From Chromobotia macracanthus (Eukaryota > Chordata > Actinopteri > Cypriniformes > Botiidae), in NCBI GenBank assembly GCA_036877525.1, contig JAZGTH010000009.1:2378501-2442500 (forward strand): 64,000 nucleotides of DNA, given 5' to 3'. The notes under the pieces are model-generated. The model searched no databases. It had not been told where the DNA came from and worked only from the letters and a program-made list of their open reading frames with translations. Shown piece after piece: positions 33,401 to 44,658 of the stretch. Numbering within the stretch: the first letter of the stretch is position 1; the number at the start of each line of letters is the position of its first letter. A program made the translations under genes and the position numbers.

Positions 33401-34543
33401 CCATATGCATATTCAGATTTGTATGATATAACCATTACCTTCTGTGAGGTTTCCCGTTTCCTTTTATCTTCCTTTTTCCTTTTCTTGTCTTCCATGAACT
33501 GCTGTTCCCTCTCCTGGAGCTCCTTTCTAGAAAACACACAGAAACACAAACGCTGTGAAACATGTTTATATGGAAACAGCTCTTTTCTGCACCACGACCA
33601 CCCCTGTGAACCTGGAGCCACGAATCTGGAACAAACACAGTTCACACTGCTTCAATCAGCCCAGATTATGCAAAATGACCAAACTGAACAACCTGAGACA
33701 ACAGCGGCACCAAACACACAACTGGGACAAAACAAACCACATCACTGTATACACAACCGGCTCAATGTCTCTGTGTGAGGCTGCAGACAGGCCATTGCTT
33801 TCGGATAGGCGCTCCGTTCACCCGCCCAGTTCCTCCGGTGCAATATGCAACCATATTCCCCATACATTACCTTTCTATACGATTCGTGCACAAAAATCAA
33901 ACAAAACAAAAACAATGCACAACATTTCAAGGCTGCAATCTTTTCACACGTACAATATTGTACGTGTTTTGGTTGTCTTGTTGAGTTAGCTAGCTAGTTC
34001 ATTAGCAGGGAACATCTGACACGGACTAAACCTAAATCTCATGTCATTACATTGACTTACTTTTCCCCCCGGAAGGCACCGATTGTTTACACCAAAAATC
34101 AACAAAAACATCAGCGGGGTAAACAAATGTCAAAACAAGACATGCATTTATCTAATACGGGTAATGTTAGCGAGTCCGGGTATCTTCTCCTCTGAAACCC
34201 CCGAGACAAACCCGTGTATTTTCCCCACGTAATGCACGGATGATGTAGGTTTATAAGCAAAGTCCAGGTCCAAAAAACCAACCCGTATGTTTATGCCATC
34301 GACCAGCGGCGAAGCGGAAAGCTAAAGTTAAGCAAACCCGCAGGTGCTAGCTAGCTAGCCAGCTAGCTGCCTGGCTAATATAACTAGCAACCGAGCGAGC
34401 AGCTAACAGACGTCGACACGAAAACCAAGCGTTTCCCACGGGAACGTTCACACAACGAAGTGCTTTTTAAAAGCACGACCACGCAAATAGCAGAAAACAA
34501 CCATTTACCAAACGTGTCGTCTGAAGTGACGCGCTTACCTCAG
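21409..34543 (-). CDS. tnrc6b: Tnrc6b, GW182-family miRNA silencing scaffold
   Basis: P-body scaffold that binds Argonaute through GW/WG repeats and recruits PAN2-PAN3 and CCR4-NOT. Coding exons: 34539-34543, 33439-33526, 33041-33062, 32204-32554, 28920-31710, 28155-28319, 27851-28023, 27406-27477, 26827-27033, 26514-26633, 25819-25947, 25603-25719, 24908-25097, 24277-24438, 24018-24185, 23720-23860, 23283-23375, 22914-23102, 22443-22513, 22216-22355, 21409-21955. About 1,979 aa after removing one base (human 1,833). Seen: [35 protein letters not shown], a 2.8-kb GW-rich exon, EEPSPQSISRKMEIDDGTSA, poly-Gln, a PAM2-like region ending in [38 protein letters not shown], and tail LLPGDLLGGGADSI. 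Paralog B is chosen from the N-terminus, tail and synteny. Oddities: no AUG at the expected start, a frameshift at 29565-29571, and one GC donor. Confidence 0.92.
22628..22672. repeat. (TA)n microsatellite
   Basis: T-run followed by a TA/TG-rich alternating run in a tnrc6b intron. Confidence 0.8.
22690..22855 (+). repeat. Dispersed repeat, copy 1 of 2 in tnrc6b introns
   Basis: Shares several long blocks with 25308-25505: CAGGACCATAAAATGTT, GTGGGATCTTATGCTTTCAA-like, GCTATTGCTA..., AAATTGCCTAC and CTTTA. It is non-coding and its family is not identified. Confidence 0.6.
24519..24692 (-). mobile_element. tRNA-headed SINE (complete)
   Basis: On the minus strand: GTTCCTGTAGCTCGACTGG (box A TAGCTCGACTGG), then GGTTCGATTCC (box B), CAGGGAACACATGTACTGATAAA, and the AAGTTGCTTTGATAATAAAAG tail common to fish retroelements. 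It lies in the tnrc6b intron between exons 24277-24438 and 24908-25097. Box spacing and tail mark it as a SINE rather than a tRNA gene. Confidence 0.75.
24715..24860 (-). mobile_element. tRNA-headed SINE, second adjacent copy
   Basis: Same family and orientation as the element just to its left, more decayed in the tRNA head: the box B region is replaced by AACTTTGCACCAGGGAACAC. The tail GGCGCTTTGGATAAAACCG is intact. Confidence 0.7.
25308..25505 (+). repeat. Dispersed repeat, copy 2 of 2 in tnrc6b introns
   Basis: Partner of 22690-22855 in the same orientation; see that entry for the shared blocks. It carries an extra GGAGGAGGCGTGGATTTGG segment. Confidence 0.6.
31790..31880 (+). repeat. Fragment of TTAA/GCTGCAATCC MITE family
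   Basis: AAAGCTGCAATCCGTAACTTT followed by a CATAAAATTGCAGGTACTTG-like block, which it shares with 55036-55322 and about 42050-42190. It lies in a tnrc6b intron and only the left end is clear. Confidence 0.45.
32660..32900 (-). mobile_element. tRNA-derived SINE in tnrc6b intron
   Basis: Minus-strand reading: GGGGGCAGCCTGTTGGTTAG (box-A-like), then GGTTGCTGGTTCGATTCC (box B), AAGTGCCCTTCAGC, and GCACTGGTGATGGGTTAAAT. Same family as 17455-17728. Confidence 0.7.
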
Positions 34544-34870
34544 GAATTACATGCGCTGCGGCTAGTCTAGCTAGCGACGGCTAAAGTGCTGAAGTGCGAA
34601 GTGATGGGTTTGGAGGCAACGGGAAACACAAATCCCCATCCAGATTTATAACATCAAGACACGGACACCCTTCCGCGATGCGAGCTTTTAGGTACGAAAC
34701 ACGATCATGTAAACGAGAGAGGCCGAATTTGCGTTCAAAGCGCCGTGAAGTCTGTCGCTTGACGGGCGGCCATTTTACTGCTCAGTATGAATGTGTGTGT
34801 GGACAGATCGGACGGAAGGGGCGCAGTCGAGGGAGATTTTTGACCTTCAATATTAAAAGTCCAATAACTC
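34544..34870 (-). promoter_or_regulatory. tnrc6b: tnrc6b CpG-rich promoter / 5' UTR
   Basis: CpG- and CTAGC-rich sequence surrounds a clear donor (CTGAG followed by GTAAGCG at 34538) and continues to about 34.85 kb. The CTAGCTAGCTAG cluster at about 34350-34370 lies just inside the first intron. The exact start is not determinable by eye. Confidence 0.45.
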
Positions 34871-35715
34871 ATTAATTGGTGGTAATGAAAATACACAGTT
34901 TATGACGGATTTGCATGTTGCAGCAATGCTTTAGTTGCATCCTCTCTTCTCGGCCCATGCTTGCAGTATGATGCAGATAAAACTCCTTTACCTCCTTTGT
35001 GGAGAAAGTGTTGAAAGAAGTAAAAGAAGTCTGTTTGGTGCCAGCTGAAGCTGATGCACTTGCTGGATGTTTCTTTGCATGCATTATTGTTGAAGCATAA
35101 TGAACATTGTCCTGCATGTTTATTTAATTGAGCATTTATTGATGTGTCTGTGATCATAAGACAGCGACTCTTTCTTTTTGCATGGTTTCCAGTGCAAATA
35201 CTGTGCAAATATGTTTTTTTTCCATATGAGGAACTCTCTGTATCTTTTCCAGATAAATGTGCAATGATTTTGAAATGTAGTCCTGACTAGTGACATAATT
35301 GCAATTTTCACTATTTTGAACGTCAGGTCTCTGTTGATAATGGTGTAGTTAACAAACTTCTGACCATAAGAGGGAGCCTGCAACTAAAAGATTTAGGCCC
35401 AATGAAGCCCTCCTGGACCACACAAGAATGCCACATGTAGTCCTGCAATAAACACGACCTGTCCAGTTTTATAAAGGCTGCCATCTGTTAAGGATGGAGA
35501 TCTTATACCTGAGATCAGTGGTGGCTCTTGGTGAACATTTGCATTGTAGTAAGCTTCAACTCTTTGGCCACACGGTTGTTAAAGCAGCAGTATGAAGGCA
35601 GGGAGCATGATGGAGAGCGTAAGTGTATACAGGAAGAGAAAGGCACCGTTTGAATGTCCAACACAGACAATGTTAGTTTCTCAAACCGAAATATAATTAA
35701 AGAAAGATATTTTAT

Positions 35716-35858
35716 TAGTGCATCTCACAGATGCTTTTAAACAGAGTGATTTACAGTGCATTCAGGGTTTACATTCAGGATGTGCATTTCCTGGGAATCA
35801 GACTCGTGACCATGGAGATGTTAGTGCCATGATCTACCAGCTGGGCTGTCTGTTTCCT
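35716..35858 (-). mobile_element. Decayed tRNA-headed SINE
   Basis: Minus strand: CAGCCCAGCTGGTAGATCATGG...CCATGGTCACGAGTCTGATTCCCAGGAAATGCAC... and a degraded AATCACTCTGTTTAAAAGCATCTG tail. Same family as 24519-24692. Confidence 0.6.
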
Positions 35859-37938
35859 CAGACTTCAACTCAAGGTAAATTTGAGTAGCTTATACTCTGT
35901 ACAGTGGTTAACACTGGAGACATTTGTCTGGATCTGTGAGAACAAACCTCGCTGGTTCTCGGACAGCTTTTGATGGCTGTGGGAAATGAACAGCACAGTC
36001 AGTGTGTGTTTAAGGTGTCAGCAGAACATGACAGAACTGTGAATGCACGTGTTTTGTTAAGCAGTAAAGTTGTGTGTATAACATCAGGCTTAGCACAGCT
36101 TCATACACACAGTCTGTTTTCACAGGCTGTTTTTCTTCTGCATTTATCCCATCCACACATATCACCAGTCAGCCAAACAAATGTACTTCTTCAGATGTAT
36201 TTTTATTGTAATGGTTGTCAGCACGTTGTATTCAAAATGTGGAACCAGATGAATGTGCGCTTAAATTCTCAAATTAGCAAAAACATTCAGTGAAGTAATT
36301 ATTTTAACACGCACGCGGTGAAATGGCTGTATATGGCTTCAGTCGTTTCTCCACTGCCAACCCTTACTGAGGAATTAATCCGGAGTGCTGGCTGGGCACA
36401 GAGCCACAGAGCGACAGGCCTCATACACAGCAGCCACAGGCTCCAGCCTGGTCCTCCAAGGGCCTCGTTGCCCTGGTGACCACACAACAGCCACATACTC
36501 TCTGACTGTCTGCTTCTCTGAATTTCAGCTGAAAGATGCAGATGGATATTATGCTGCAGTGATCATGAGCAGCAAACATTTGACACATACTAAACCTAAA
36601 TAACGATAATGATAATGCAGCAATAATCAACTCAACAGATTTGTGAGCAAATCTCACAAAAAAACATGTCACGGTCCCATTTCACATTTCAAAAGTAATG
36701 CATCCGAATAGCTTTTATTTTAATTCCTATTATTCTTAATGACGATTCTCATTGCTAAAGTGATGTTAAAATCATCATAAATTAATGCACTGCAATAAAT
36801 ACTACCATGGTAAGTACTTAACGTATTTCTTATTCTTCACAAATTAATAAAAAATACTTTGCGTATTACAGTTTTGAGCAATGTGTTGGAGGAGAGGCTT
36901 AATTGTCATAAAAATAAGATCACAGTGCAAAAAAAGTAATGGTCCAATAACTAGTTTCATCTTATTATTTAATATCACACGTCTATAAAAATAAAAATGT
37001 CTTTGAAAATTAGTTTGGCCATTTAGTTCCAGGCTGCTTCCACACTTTGTGCTTTCTATAAATACTCTACTATTAACATCCCACCTCTATTGCACCACAG
37101 AGGTAATTACACTCAGATAAGTGAACAGACTTCATATGCACAGGCAGACTAGAAACCTCACATTTCCTCAGTTACACACAAACATTTATTTGCATTTAGA
37201 GATGGAACAATGAAATAAATAATTGAGGATGCAAGAGTCCATTGGTTGGTTTTAGGAAATTCTTTCAGATGGTTTTGTTTGACTCTGTGTCTAGTCTTTT
37301 TCAATGGCCATAAATAAATGAGTTTTTTTAATGTGTGTGCTTGTGTCTGTATTTGTGCCTACACGAGTCAAGACAGGCAAGGTGTGACACCCAAATACAC
37401 AGAGGGGTCAGACTACAACATTCCTCACAGCTCTGTACACAAGCTCTTGATCTGTGTTTTTCTAGAGCCTTACACACTAGAGCCTGACTCTAAACCAGTC
37501 TAGTATAAGTGAAGGCTCACACAGTTATGTAAGCTTGTAAGCTATCTTGTGTTATCAGACTAATGAGAGAAAGTTTTCCATGAGATCCACTGCAGCTTTT
37601 TCATACATTAAACAACTGGACTGCCAGCAGTACTACCAGCAGCGTACAAGCTGAAAGATGATGAGACTTCTGGGGGACTGGTGCTTTGACTTTGGGGGAC
37701 TGGTTTACCCCACTAGGGTATGGCTTTGATGCTGTGTGCATATGTTTGTGTAAATTGTATGAATGTGTGTTGAGTTTCCTGTTGGCTCAGGTCCAGCCTC
37801 ACAATTATGTATTGTTTGGGCCGAGTCACACTTCCTGACGGGGCAGAATTCACGGAAACAAGGACACAGTACAAACAAATTCTTTAGACTACACCTCCAG
37901 CCCAGTTTCATTGCACCCGTCATCCAATTGAGCCATGT

Positions 37939-38299
37939 CCCAGCTAACAGGGAACATTTCAAGAACACTGGCTAATGTTCTCTAAAAGTTCTCTCAAAGT
38001 TTTCAAAAATGTCCTTGCAGTAACATTAGTAGAATGTTTTTAAAGTTATATATAATATATATTATGATACGTTTACATATCAAAGCAGTATTCATAAGTT
38101 GTCAGTAGAACATTTTAAAAATGTTACAGAATTAAAAAATGTTTGAGTAACATTTTAATAACCAAGCAATACTGTTAATACAATGTTTAAAAAACTGTCT
38201 GTTTTCAACATTCTTAGAACTTTCAAAATATCATTTTTAATGTTTTTGTTGTTGTAACATTACGGAAACATTCTTACAATGTAAAATTGATAGCTGGGG
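37939..38299 (+). mobile_element. TIR MITE, AGCTAACA family (longest copy)
   Basis: Starts CCCAGCTAACAGGGAACATT and ends AATTGATAGCTGGGG, an imperfect inverted pair. The interior is made of TTCTnnnAAGTTCTCTCAAAG and AACATTTT modules. About 360 bp with no coding capacity. Confidence 0.7.
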
Positions 38300-38548
38300 T
38301 GCCCATAAAGGGCATGTTTCCAGCAGGAATGTATTAGTGCTGATCTCCTCAGGAAAGCAGGAAGGAAGCAGGTGGAGTCAGAAATACGGAAAAATGGAAA
38401 CTCTTTAATTATTACGTTTATTTAGTCTGTATGGCTGTAAAGTTTTTTGGTCTTTAGTTTTTGGGTTAAATTAACAGACCAGAAAGCAAAAATTCTCTAA
38501 TAGGCTCCAACCCATTCAATTAATACCCCATCATACCCCCAACCCCTC

Positions 38549-38553
<5 letters not shown>

Positions 38554-38579
<26 letters not shown>

Positions 38580-38580
38580 C
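38554..38580. repeat. (CA)n microsatellite
   Basis: Uninterrupted CA run of about 26 bases in the gene-free interval. Confidence 0.9.
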
Positions 38581-39332
38581 TAAAAATAGCTTTCTTTCTC
38601 AAATGGTAACATCTGGCTTTCATAATCCAAGTCAAAGCTCCTTTCCAGCTCCTAATAGACTTTAAACAAATGATCTGATCACTGGGCTGCGTGTCTGTGT
38701 CTTGGCACAACAATTATTCACTTTTAGGGGAAAAGTGGATGGAGAAATATGAGACAGACATGTCAGAGGTTCACAGCACCACATACTAAATACAGCAGAA
38801 CTTAACAGAGTACTGTAGATCAGGAAACTGATTTATAAAGGAATTTTGTACAGTTGAATGATCAGCAAGTTAATCATTTACAGCATCGATTTCAAAGCCC
38901 CAAAATAGCAACAAGATTTTGTGCAAGTTTTCAACTTTTGTGCATGTTCTTTAGGGGCACAGATGGAATATTAATTCAGATGAGATACAAACTGGATTAT
39001 TGTGAATTCCACTAAAAACTGCTACTATTATCAAACGTTTTGTCAAAGTAATGTGTGTTACAATGTGGATTAAGATTTTCTGTTTAAAAGAGTGAATATG
39101 GTGGAGTTTAAAGCTTGGCAAGCTTCATAACCTGTGAAAGTCATTTCCTGATGAGACATCCTTTCTTACTGGGAAATATTCATCCTGTTTCACTAGCCTC
39201 TTTCTCTAACCTCCATCTCCATTCCTGTACCCTCACTACTGTAAAGTCATATCACTTCACTGTATCATCCACCTGTTTATTGACACCTTAAACATCTGCT
39301 TTCTAGTGATATCTCTAGGTCCATCTTTTACT

Positions 39333-39420
39333 AATGTTCTACTAATGTTACTGCAAGAACATTTTTGAAAACTTTGAAAGAACCTTTAGAGAACGTTAGC
39401 TAACATCCTAAGAATGCTTC
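39333..39420 (-). repeat. Fragment of the AGCTAACA MITE family
   Basis: CTAATGTTACTGCAAGAACA through AGAACCTTTAGAGAACGTTAGC reproduces interior modules of 37939-38299 in opposite orientation. One terminus is missing. Confidence 0.5.
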
Positions 39421-40896
39421 CTGACCCATGACCTTGGCATTAGTTACAGGAACACGTGTTAAATGTATTAAAAGCTGTGTCACATTTCTGCAACACCAAA
39501 ACTCATTATTGACATTATTGACATCTGATGACCTAATAACATTATTTTGCTGTGAGCAAAACACACAATCCAAGTCACATGGTCAAAACACTGAGCAGAA
39601 AACTCATCTATGTGAGAACACCAGCCTTTTCAAAGTTTATAACTACAAAGATTCAACAGCATACAATGTGGTTATACGGTCCTACATGTCACTAACAAAA
39701 AGTACCATGATTTTGGACATATGTGGTAAATCTATTTTGCCTTTAGAGCTCCTTGGAGATCAATGTACATAACATGGTAGATGAATATACTAATTAATTT
39801 CCATTGTGGTATGTGATATTATCCCTATATAATTTCTTATTTTATATTATTCTATATTTTATGTAGTGTTATGTAATTGGTGATGTTGGATTAGGCACTG
39901 TGTGTGGAACCAAAAATAAACAGGACAATAAAATGTATTTTATTCTATTTTGTTTTATTCCTTTTATTGGCTTTTACCTAGTGCAGCTCAAAGACAGGAT
40001 GAAAGTTAAAATGGAAATAAACAGAAACCCCCGGTCAACAGCTCTATAAATAACACTAGAATTACAACACCGTGTACACAAAGCTTATCTTACAATTCTT
40101 CATAATCACCCCTCAATCAGGAAAAAGCATCAAGTGCGGGAGAGAAAGACTCACATTGTTTCTCAAACCGTCTGTCATCCAGTCACGGGTGAAAATAACT
40201 CGATGCATTTTTAAATGCCCTTGTGGTCTGTTTGAAGCTTTGGAAATGAAACGTAATATTACAAATCTCAACACTCGCTATTTGTTAACCCAGAGTTCAT
40301 TAGAGGTAGCACACACAGAGGAAGGCCAGCCGCAGGACATAGCTCACATCTGAGCTCATTGTCAGGATAAGCTAAGAATTCTCTGCTGGACTGCTTTCTC
40401 TATTTGGCAGAGCTCTCGAGTCAGGAATCACAGTTAACGGGCCTGAAGAAAAGCAGGTTCTGCGTAATCATGGAAGCCTGCAGACAGAACTCGGAAAAAG
40501 CAAAAACACATGGGAATGGTTAGCACACTGTATATCTATTTATTCCTTGTATCAGTTTATGTGTAGAAGCAAATAGCAAATTAGACTTATGTAATAATCA
40601 ACAGAAAATCACATCTCAAAACTCAAAATGTTTAAAGCTGAAGGAAGAGGAACTGTAGAGAGACTGCTGTGGATGCAGGAAGAAAGATAAACTGTTGTGA
40701 AGGCAGAAAGGGGAGAGAAAACACCTAAAATTATATCCCTGCCTCCCTTTTGGGACCAACATCTGAACAGTGTCCAAAAGCGGCATGTTATTTACAGCTT
40801 GAGCTGAGGGAATTGTTTACATTGGAAAAACCAAGATATAGAAGCTTGATGAGACAATGCAAGTTGAACTGAGAGAATTGAACAGAGAATCTTATT

Positions 40897-40973
40897 TTGA
40901 ATTATATATGATTATATACATATACATGTATATGTATATAATATATATAATATATGTATATATATCTATGTGC

Positions 40974-41030
<57 letters not shown>

Positions 41031-41034
41031 CAGA
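40897..41034. repeat. (TA)n tract followed by (GATA)n
   Basis: AT-rich alternating sequence, then an almost perfect GATA run of about 58 bases (40974-41031). Confidence 0.95.
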
Positions 41035-43539
41035 TCACAACAGTGTCACAACACTGAAACCATCCAGTCTTTGATCACAGGCCTTTTAACACAAACGTTG
41101 AAGACAAACGTGAACAGCTTCACCCAGGTTTACTTTATTTGACTTTTACAAATGCACGACTCTGTACACATGAAGATGAGAAATCTGACTGAATCTGAAT
41201 CATTCAGTACAATGGTAGGTCTATATAATGAAACACCAGGGTAATGCAGTCACCCAAGAGCTACAACACAGAAAACTAATAGTGCACAGTATTGTTATTT
41301 CTAGCACCAATAATTTAGTCTTAACAAAGCACAGTTTCATAAGATATTTCACCACCTAAATACATCATTGTTTTTCCATAAACTGTGTAAAAAGGAAAAT
41401 AACAAGTTACCCCAAATGTATAAAGAAGTGATTGTTAAAATGGTCTTTTCTCCAGCTCGTTTTGGAAACGCCCCCAGATGAAGCTCTCCTCCAGCTGCGA
41501 ACAGACTGCCCGCTTCTTCATACAGAGAGAAGTGAGAAGATACAGATCATCCATGACTTCTGGATCACGATGAGCTTGAATACATCAGCCTACACGGTAA
41601 CTTACCACTTCACAAAGTATGTGATGTTTTGTACTTATTGACTATTGATCCACAGCAGATTCAGAGTTTATTGTAAAACACGCAGTTTTGGATGTGCACA
41701 GACTAAACTGCGTGCAGGATGTTTGACATGAAATATAATCTGTGCTGCTGTAAAATGAATGAAATTATTCATCTCCAGCTCACTAACAGACAGTCGAGTG
41801 AGGGTTTACATGCATGCCTGCAGAACTGCGTTAATGCTGCAATAACTGTTTCACATAATGAACATTATTGAGTATTTGCTTTGGTGAAACTTCAGCAAAA
41901 TGTTCTTTGATGGAAGTTGCATTAACAGTGCATTCATATATTTATGCATATAGGATTGAAAAGTTTTTAAACAAAACCAGGAAGGCGTTTCTATAATGCA
42001 CCGCAATCCGACAATTATTTTCTTAACATCAATTTAAGTTCTCATTCGTTTCTCCTCTCTGTCTCCATCTCTGTTTGAAGCATGAAATTGCGGGTTACTT
42101 TACATGCTTTTCTTGTGTGTGTTGAAGTCAAATGAAATCAGACCCAACAGCTCAAATTATATGCCATTATTATAAAGTTACTTTAGGAAATAAGGGAAAT
42201 CAAATCAAATACCCTTCATTGTTTATCGTCCTTTGTATTACATTTAGTTTTAAACATGAGATAGTTTTCAGTTTTATTCAGCATTAGTTTTCAAAATGAT
42301 CATTCATTCAGAAATCATTAATATCTGCATTGGCAGACCTTTGGCTCTTTGACCAGTTGTTTTATATATCTTTACATATAAAAGCACTAAGATTTTGTTA
42401 GCTTTTGGAGTTTCTTCATCATGTCTCACTCTGATGGAGGACAGAGTGCTGTGAAAATATGAAAAAATGAAGCTGATAATACAAGTTGATAATACAAGCT
42501 GTTTGTGATTTAGTGCTGCCCTCTTTCATAACACAGTAGAGGCCAGAAAGGGGTGGAGGTCAGAAATATGAGGCCTTATCTTGAATGTTTGTCCACCTAG
42601 TTAACTAGGTTAAATAAGTAGTGAAGCCTAGCTGATCTGAAGCTGTTATATATAGCTATAGCTGTTGTGGAGGAAGGGCAAAACAACACACATTTCTGAG
42701 CTCCTTTTATTGCAAAAGATGATTATTCATGGTGATGTCATTGATACGGTGGGTTGCAAAATCCAAGTGCTATTAGAGAGATCAGACAGATGTTGTATGC
42801 AGTCTTATACCCACATACAGGAAGGCTGTTTCCAAAACGTGTTTCCAGTCTGGGATGTGGGTACTGGATGTCTGTAATAGAGACCAGAGATAATTCCCAC
42901 ACGGGATTAATTCACACACGCAGGTTCTGTTAGACTGTGGTTTACAGAGTCGATATGCACATCTCCTTTATTCGAACAATGTATTTTATTCAAATAATTT
43001 TCCAGAGACATAACTGCATTGCTTGCATTTAACTGCAACAGCTGCAGGGTTTTTGATCAGCTGATGTGTTTCTGTCAGTGGTCATTTGTCATGTCAGGAA
43101 GCAACAGCAGCCCCTGCTGAACATCAGCAGAACTGCTGGATTGTGTTACAATAGCTCATGTCTTGTAATGTTTCTGTTTCTCACAATATGTTTAAAACAC
43201 ACACACACAGATATATATACATAAATGTGTGTGTGTGTATACTGAATAACTCTACATTGTCTTAACATTCAAAAAATATGCCACTAATCAGATAGATAAT
43301 TTGAACTAAATTTGTACTAAACATGAGAATTATTGCCACTGAAGATCAGAATTAGAACAGAAAAATTATGGATTTTTTTTAATTCACTTGTATTGATTTA
43401 CTGATAATAAACTTCAGATCACAGACGTGTGTGTTTGTGACCCCTCTGTAAGTTTTGAATAATAATCTGTGTTACACATCCACGTTTCACTCAGGGAAAA
43501 GGAAGGGAATAGAAGAGGGATTAGGGGCTAATCCTGGAC

Positions 43540-43778
43540 ATGACCAATCCTTAAGAAACTTCTCTTAGGGAATTTTTGTAATGTTGTATATCATATTTAA
43601 AAACATTAAGCAGTTAATGGAGCATTTTAAAAACGTTACAGAATTGAACAATGATTTAATAGTAACTAATCTAGCAGTAATGTTAATACAAAACCTAAAA
43701 AATAATGCCTTTAATGTTTTTGTTACTTAATGGAAACGTTACCGAAACAATCTTACAACCCAAAATTGTTAGCTGGGT
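43540..43778 (+). mobile_element. TIR MITE, AGCTAACA family (decayed left end)
   Basis: The right terminus CCCAAAATTGTTAGCTGGG is the reverse complement of the left end of the tmem184b-intron copy. Interior modules AAAAACGTTACAGAATTGAA and GGAAACGTTACCGAAACAAT are shared. Confidence 0.55.
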
Positions 43779-44658
43779 AACAGGTTTGGCTAAATGGCTT
43801 GTGCTTATAACACATGATGAGTAAGACATGAAGTCACAAAAGAATGATCAGGGGTTTGACTGCAATCCAGCACAAACGTCTGCTGAGAGCAAATGCACAA
43901 TTCCTTTTCTCATTTATGAAATGATTGCCATTACCAGCCAGACTCGAATAAGAAATCACTCACCCAGATTGTTGATTTTCCGATTAAATTAAGTATTTAC
44001 CAAATCATTTACCATATGTTTTAATTTGTTCATTTAATACCATTCCTTAGTTTTATAGTTATAGCTTTATGTAGAGAATAGATTTCTAGTAAGAGGAAGC
44101 ATTTAATATGTTTTTCTGCTGAGAGATGTAAAGCACACTGGAAAGTAAACCGGTTGAAACATGCTGTTTTATGTCCTTTAAGTGCATGACAATGCAGTGT
44201 TAAAACGTTTAAATTTAGACATCTTTGGTTAATGTTATTTTCTAGAGCATGTTGGAGCAGACTCTGGACCTTACTGAAGGAGGAGAACGTGGTTTCAGTC
44301 CTAAACCACAGCAATATCTGCAGCCAGAGCTGAATTTATTTCTGAGCCAGAAACCCAGAACAACTGAAGCCCAGAGTCTCTGACCACATACGCAGAGGTT
44401 TTCAGGAACTGGAGGAACATGCATATTTTCAGCTCCCATTTATCACGGAATCTTTCTGGATATGAACAAAAAGCAGTGACAAAAACGGGACATAGCTGCA
44501 TCTGCCTTCTGTTTAAAAACCAGTGCTAAGAAACTTTCCATGCAGATGAAGCTTTTCTGTTCTGTGGAGTGTTGATTAACATGTTACTTTGAAGCTTCGT
44601 TTTTTGGGTTGTCTTTTTTTACTGGCTCAGGAAACCTTGATTTTTACGTGGAGAAGCA

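Larger units (their letters stand above)
34871..44658. other. Gene-free, repeat-rich interval
   Basis: About 9.8 kb between the tnrc6b promoter and cdc42ep1. I find no exon with both splice signals and a recognisable protein. The interval holds SINE and MITE copies (listed separately), CA, TA and GATA microsatellites, and AT-rich unique sequence. The distal part must include the cdc42ep1 promoter and any noncoding 5' exon. CDS-free spacers of this size can carry enhancers, but none can be recognised here. Confidence 0.5.

Noticed and set aside
21409..34543. Assignment as tnrc6a or tnrc6c
   Set aside because: The N-terminal [11 protein letters not shown] / [16 protein letters not shown] blocks, the LLPGDLLGGG end and the 22q13 neighbours fit tnrc6b best.
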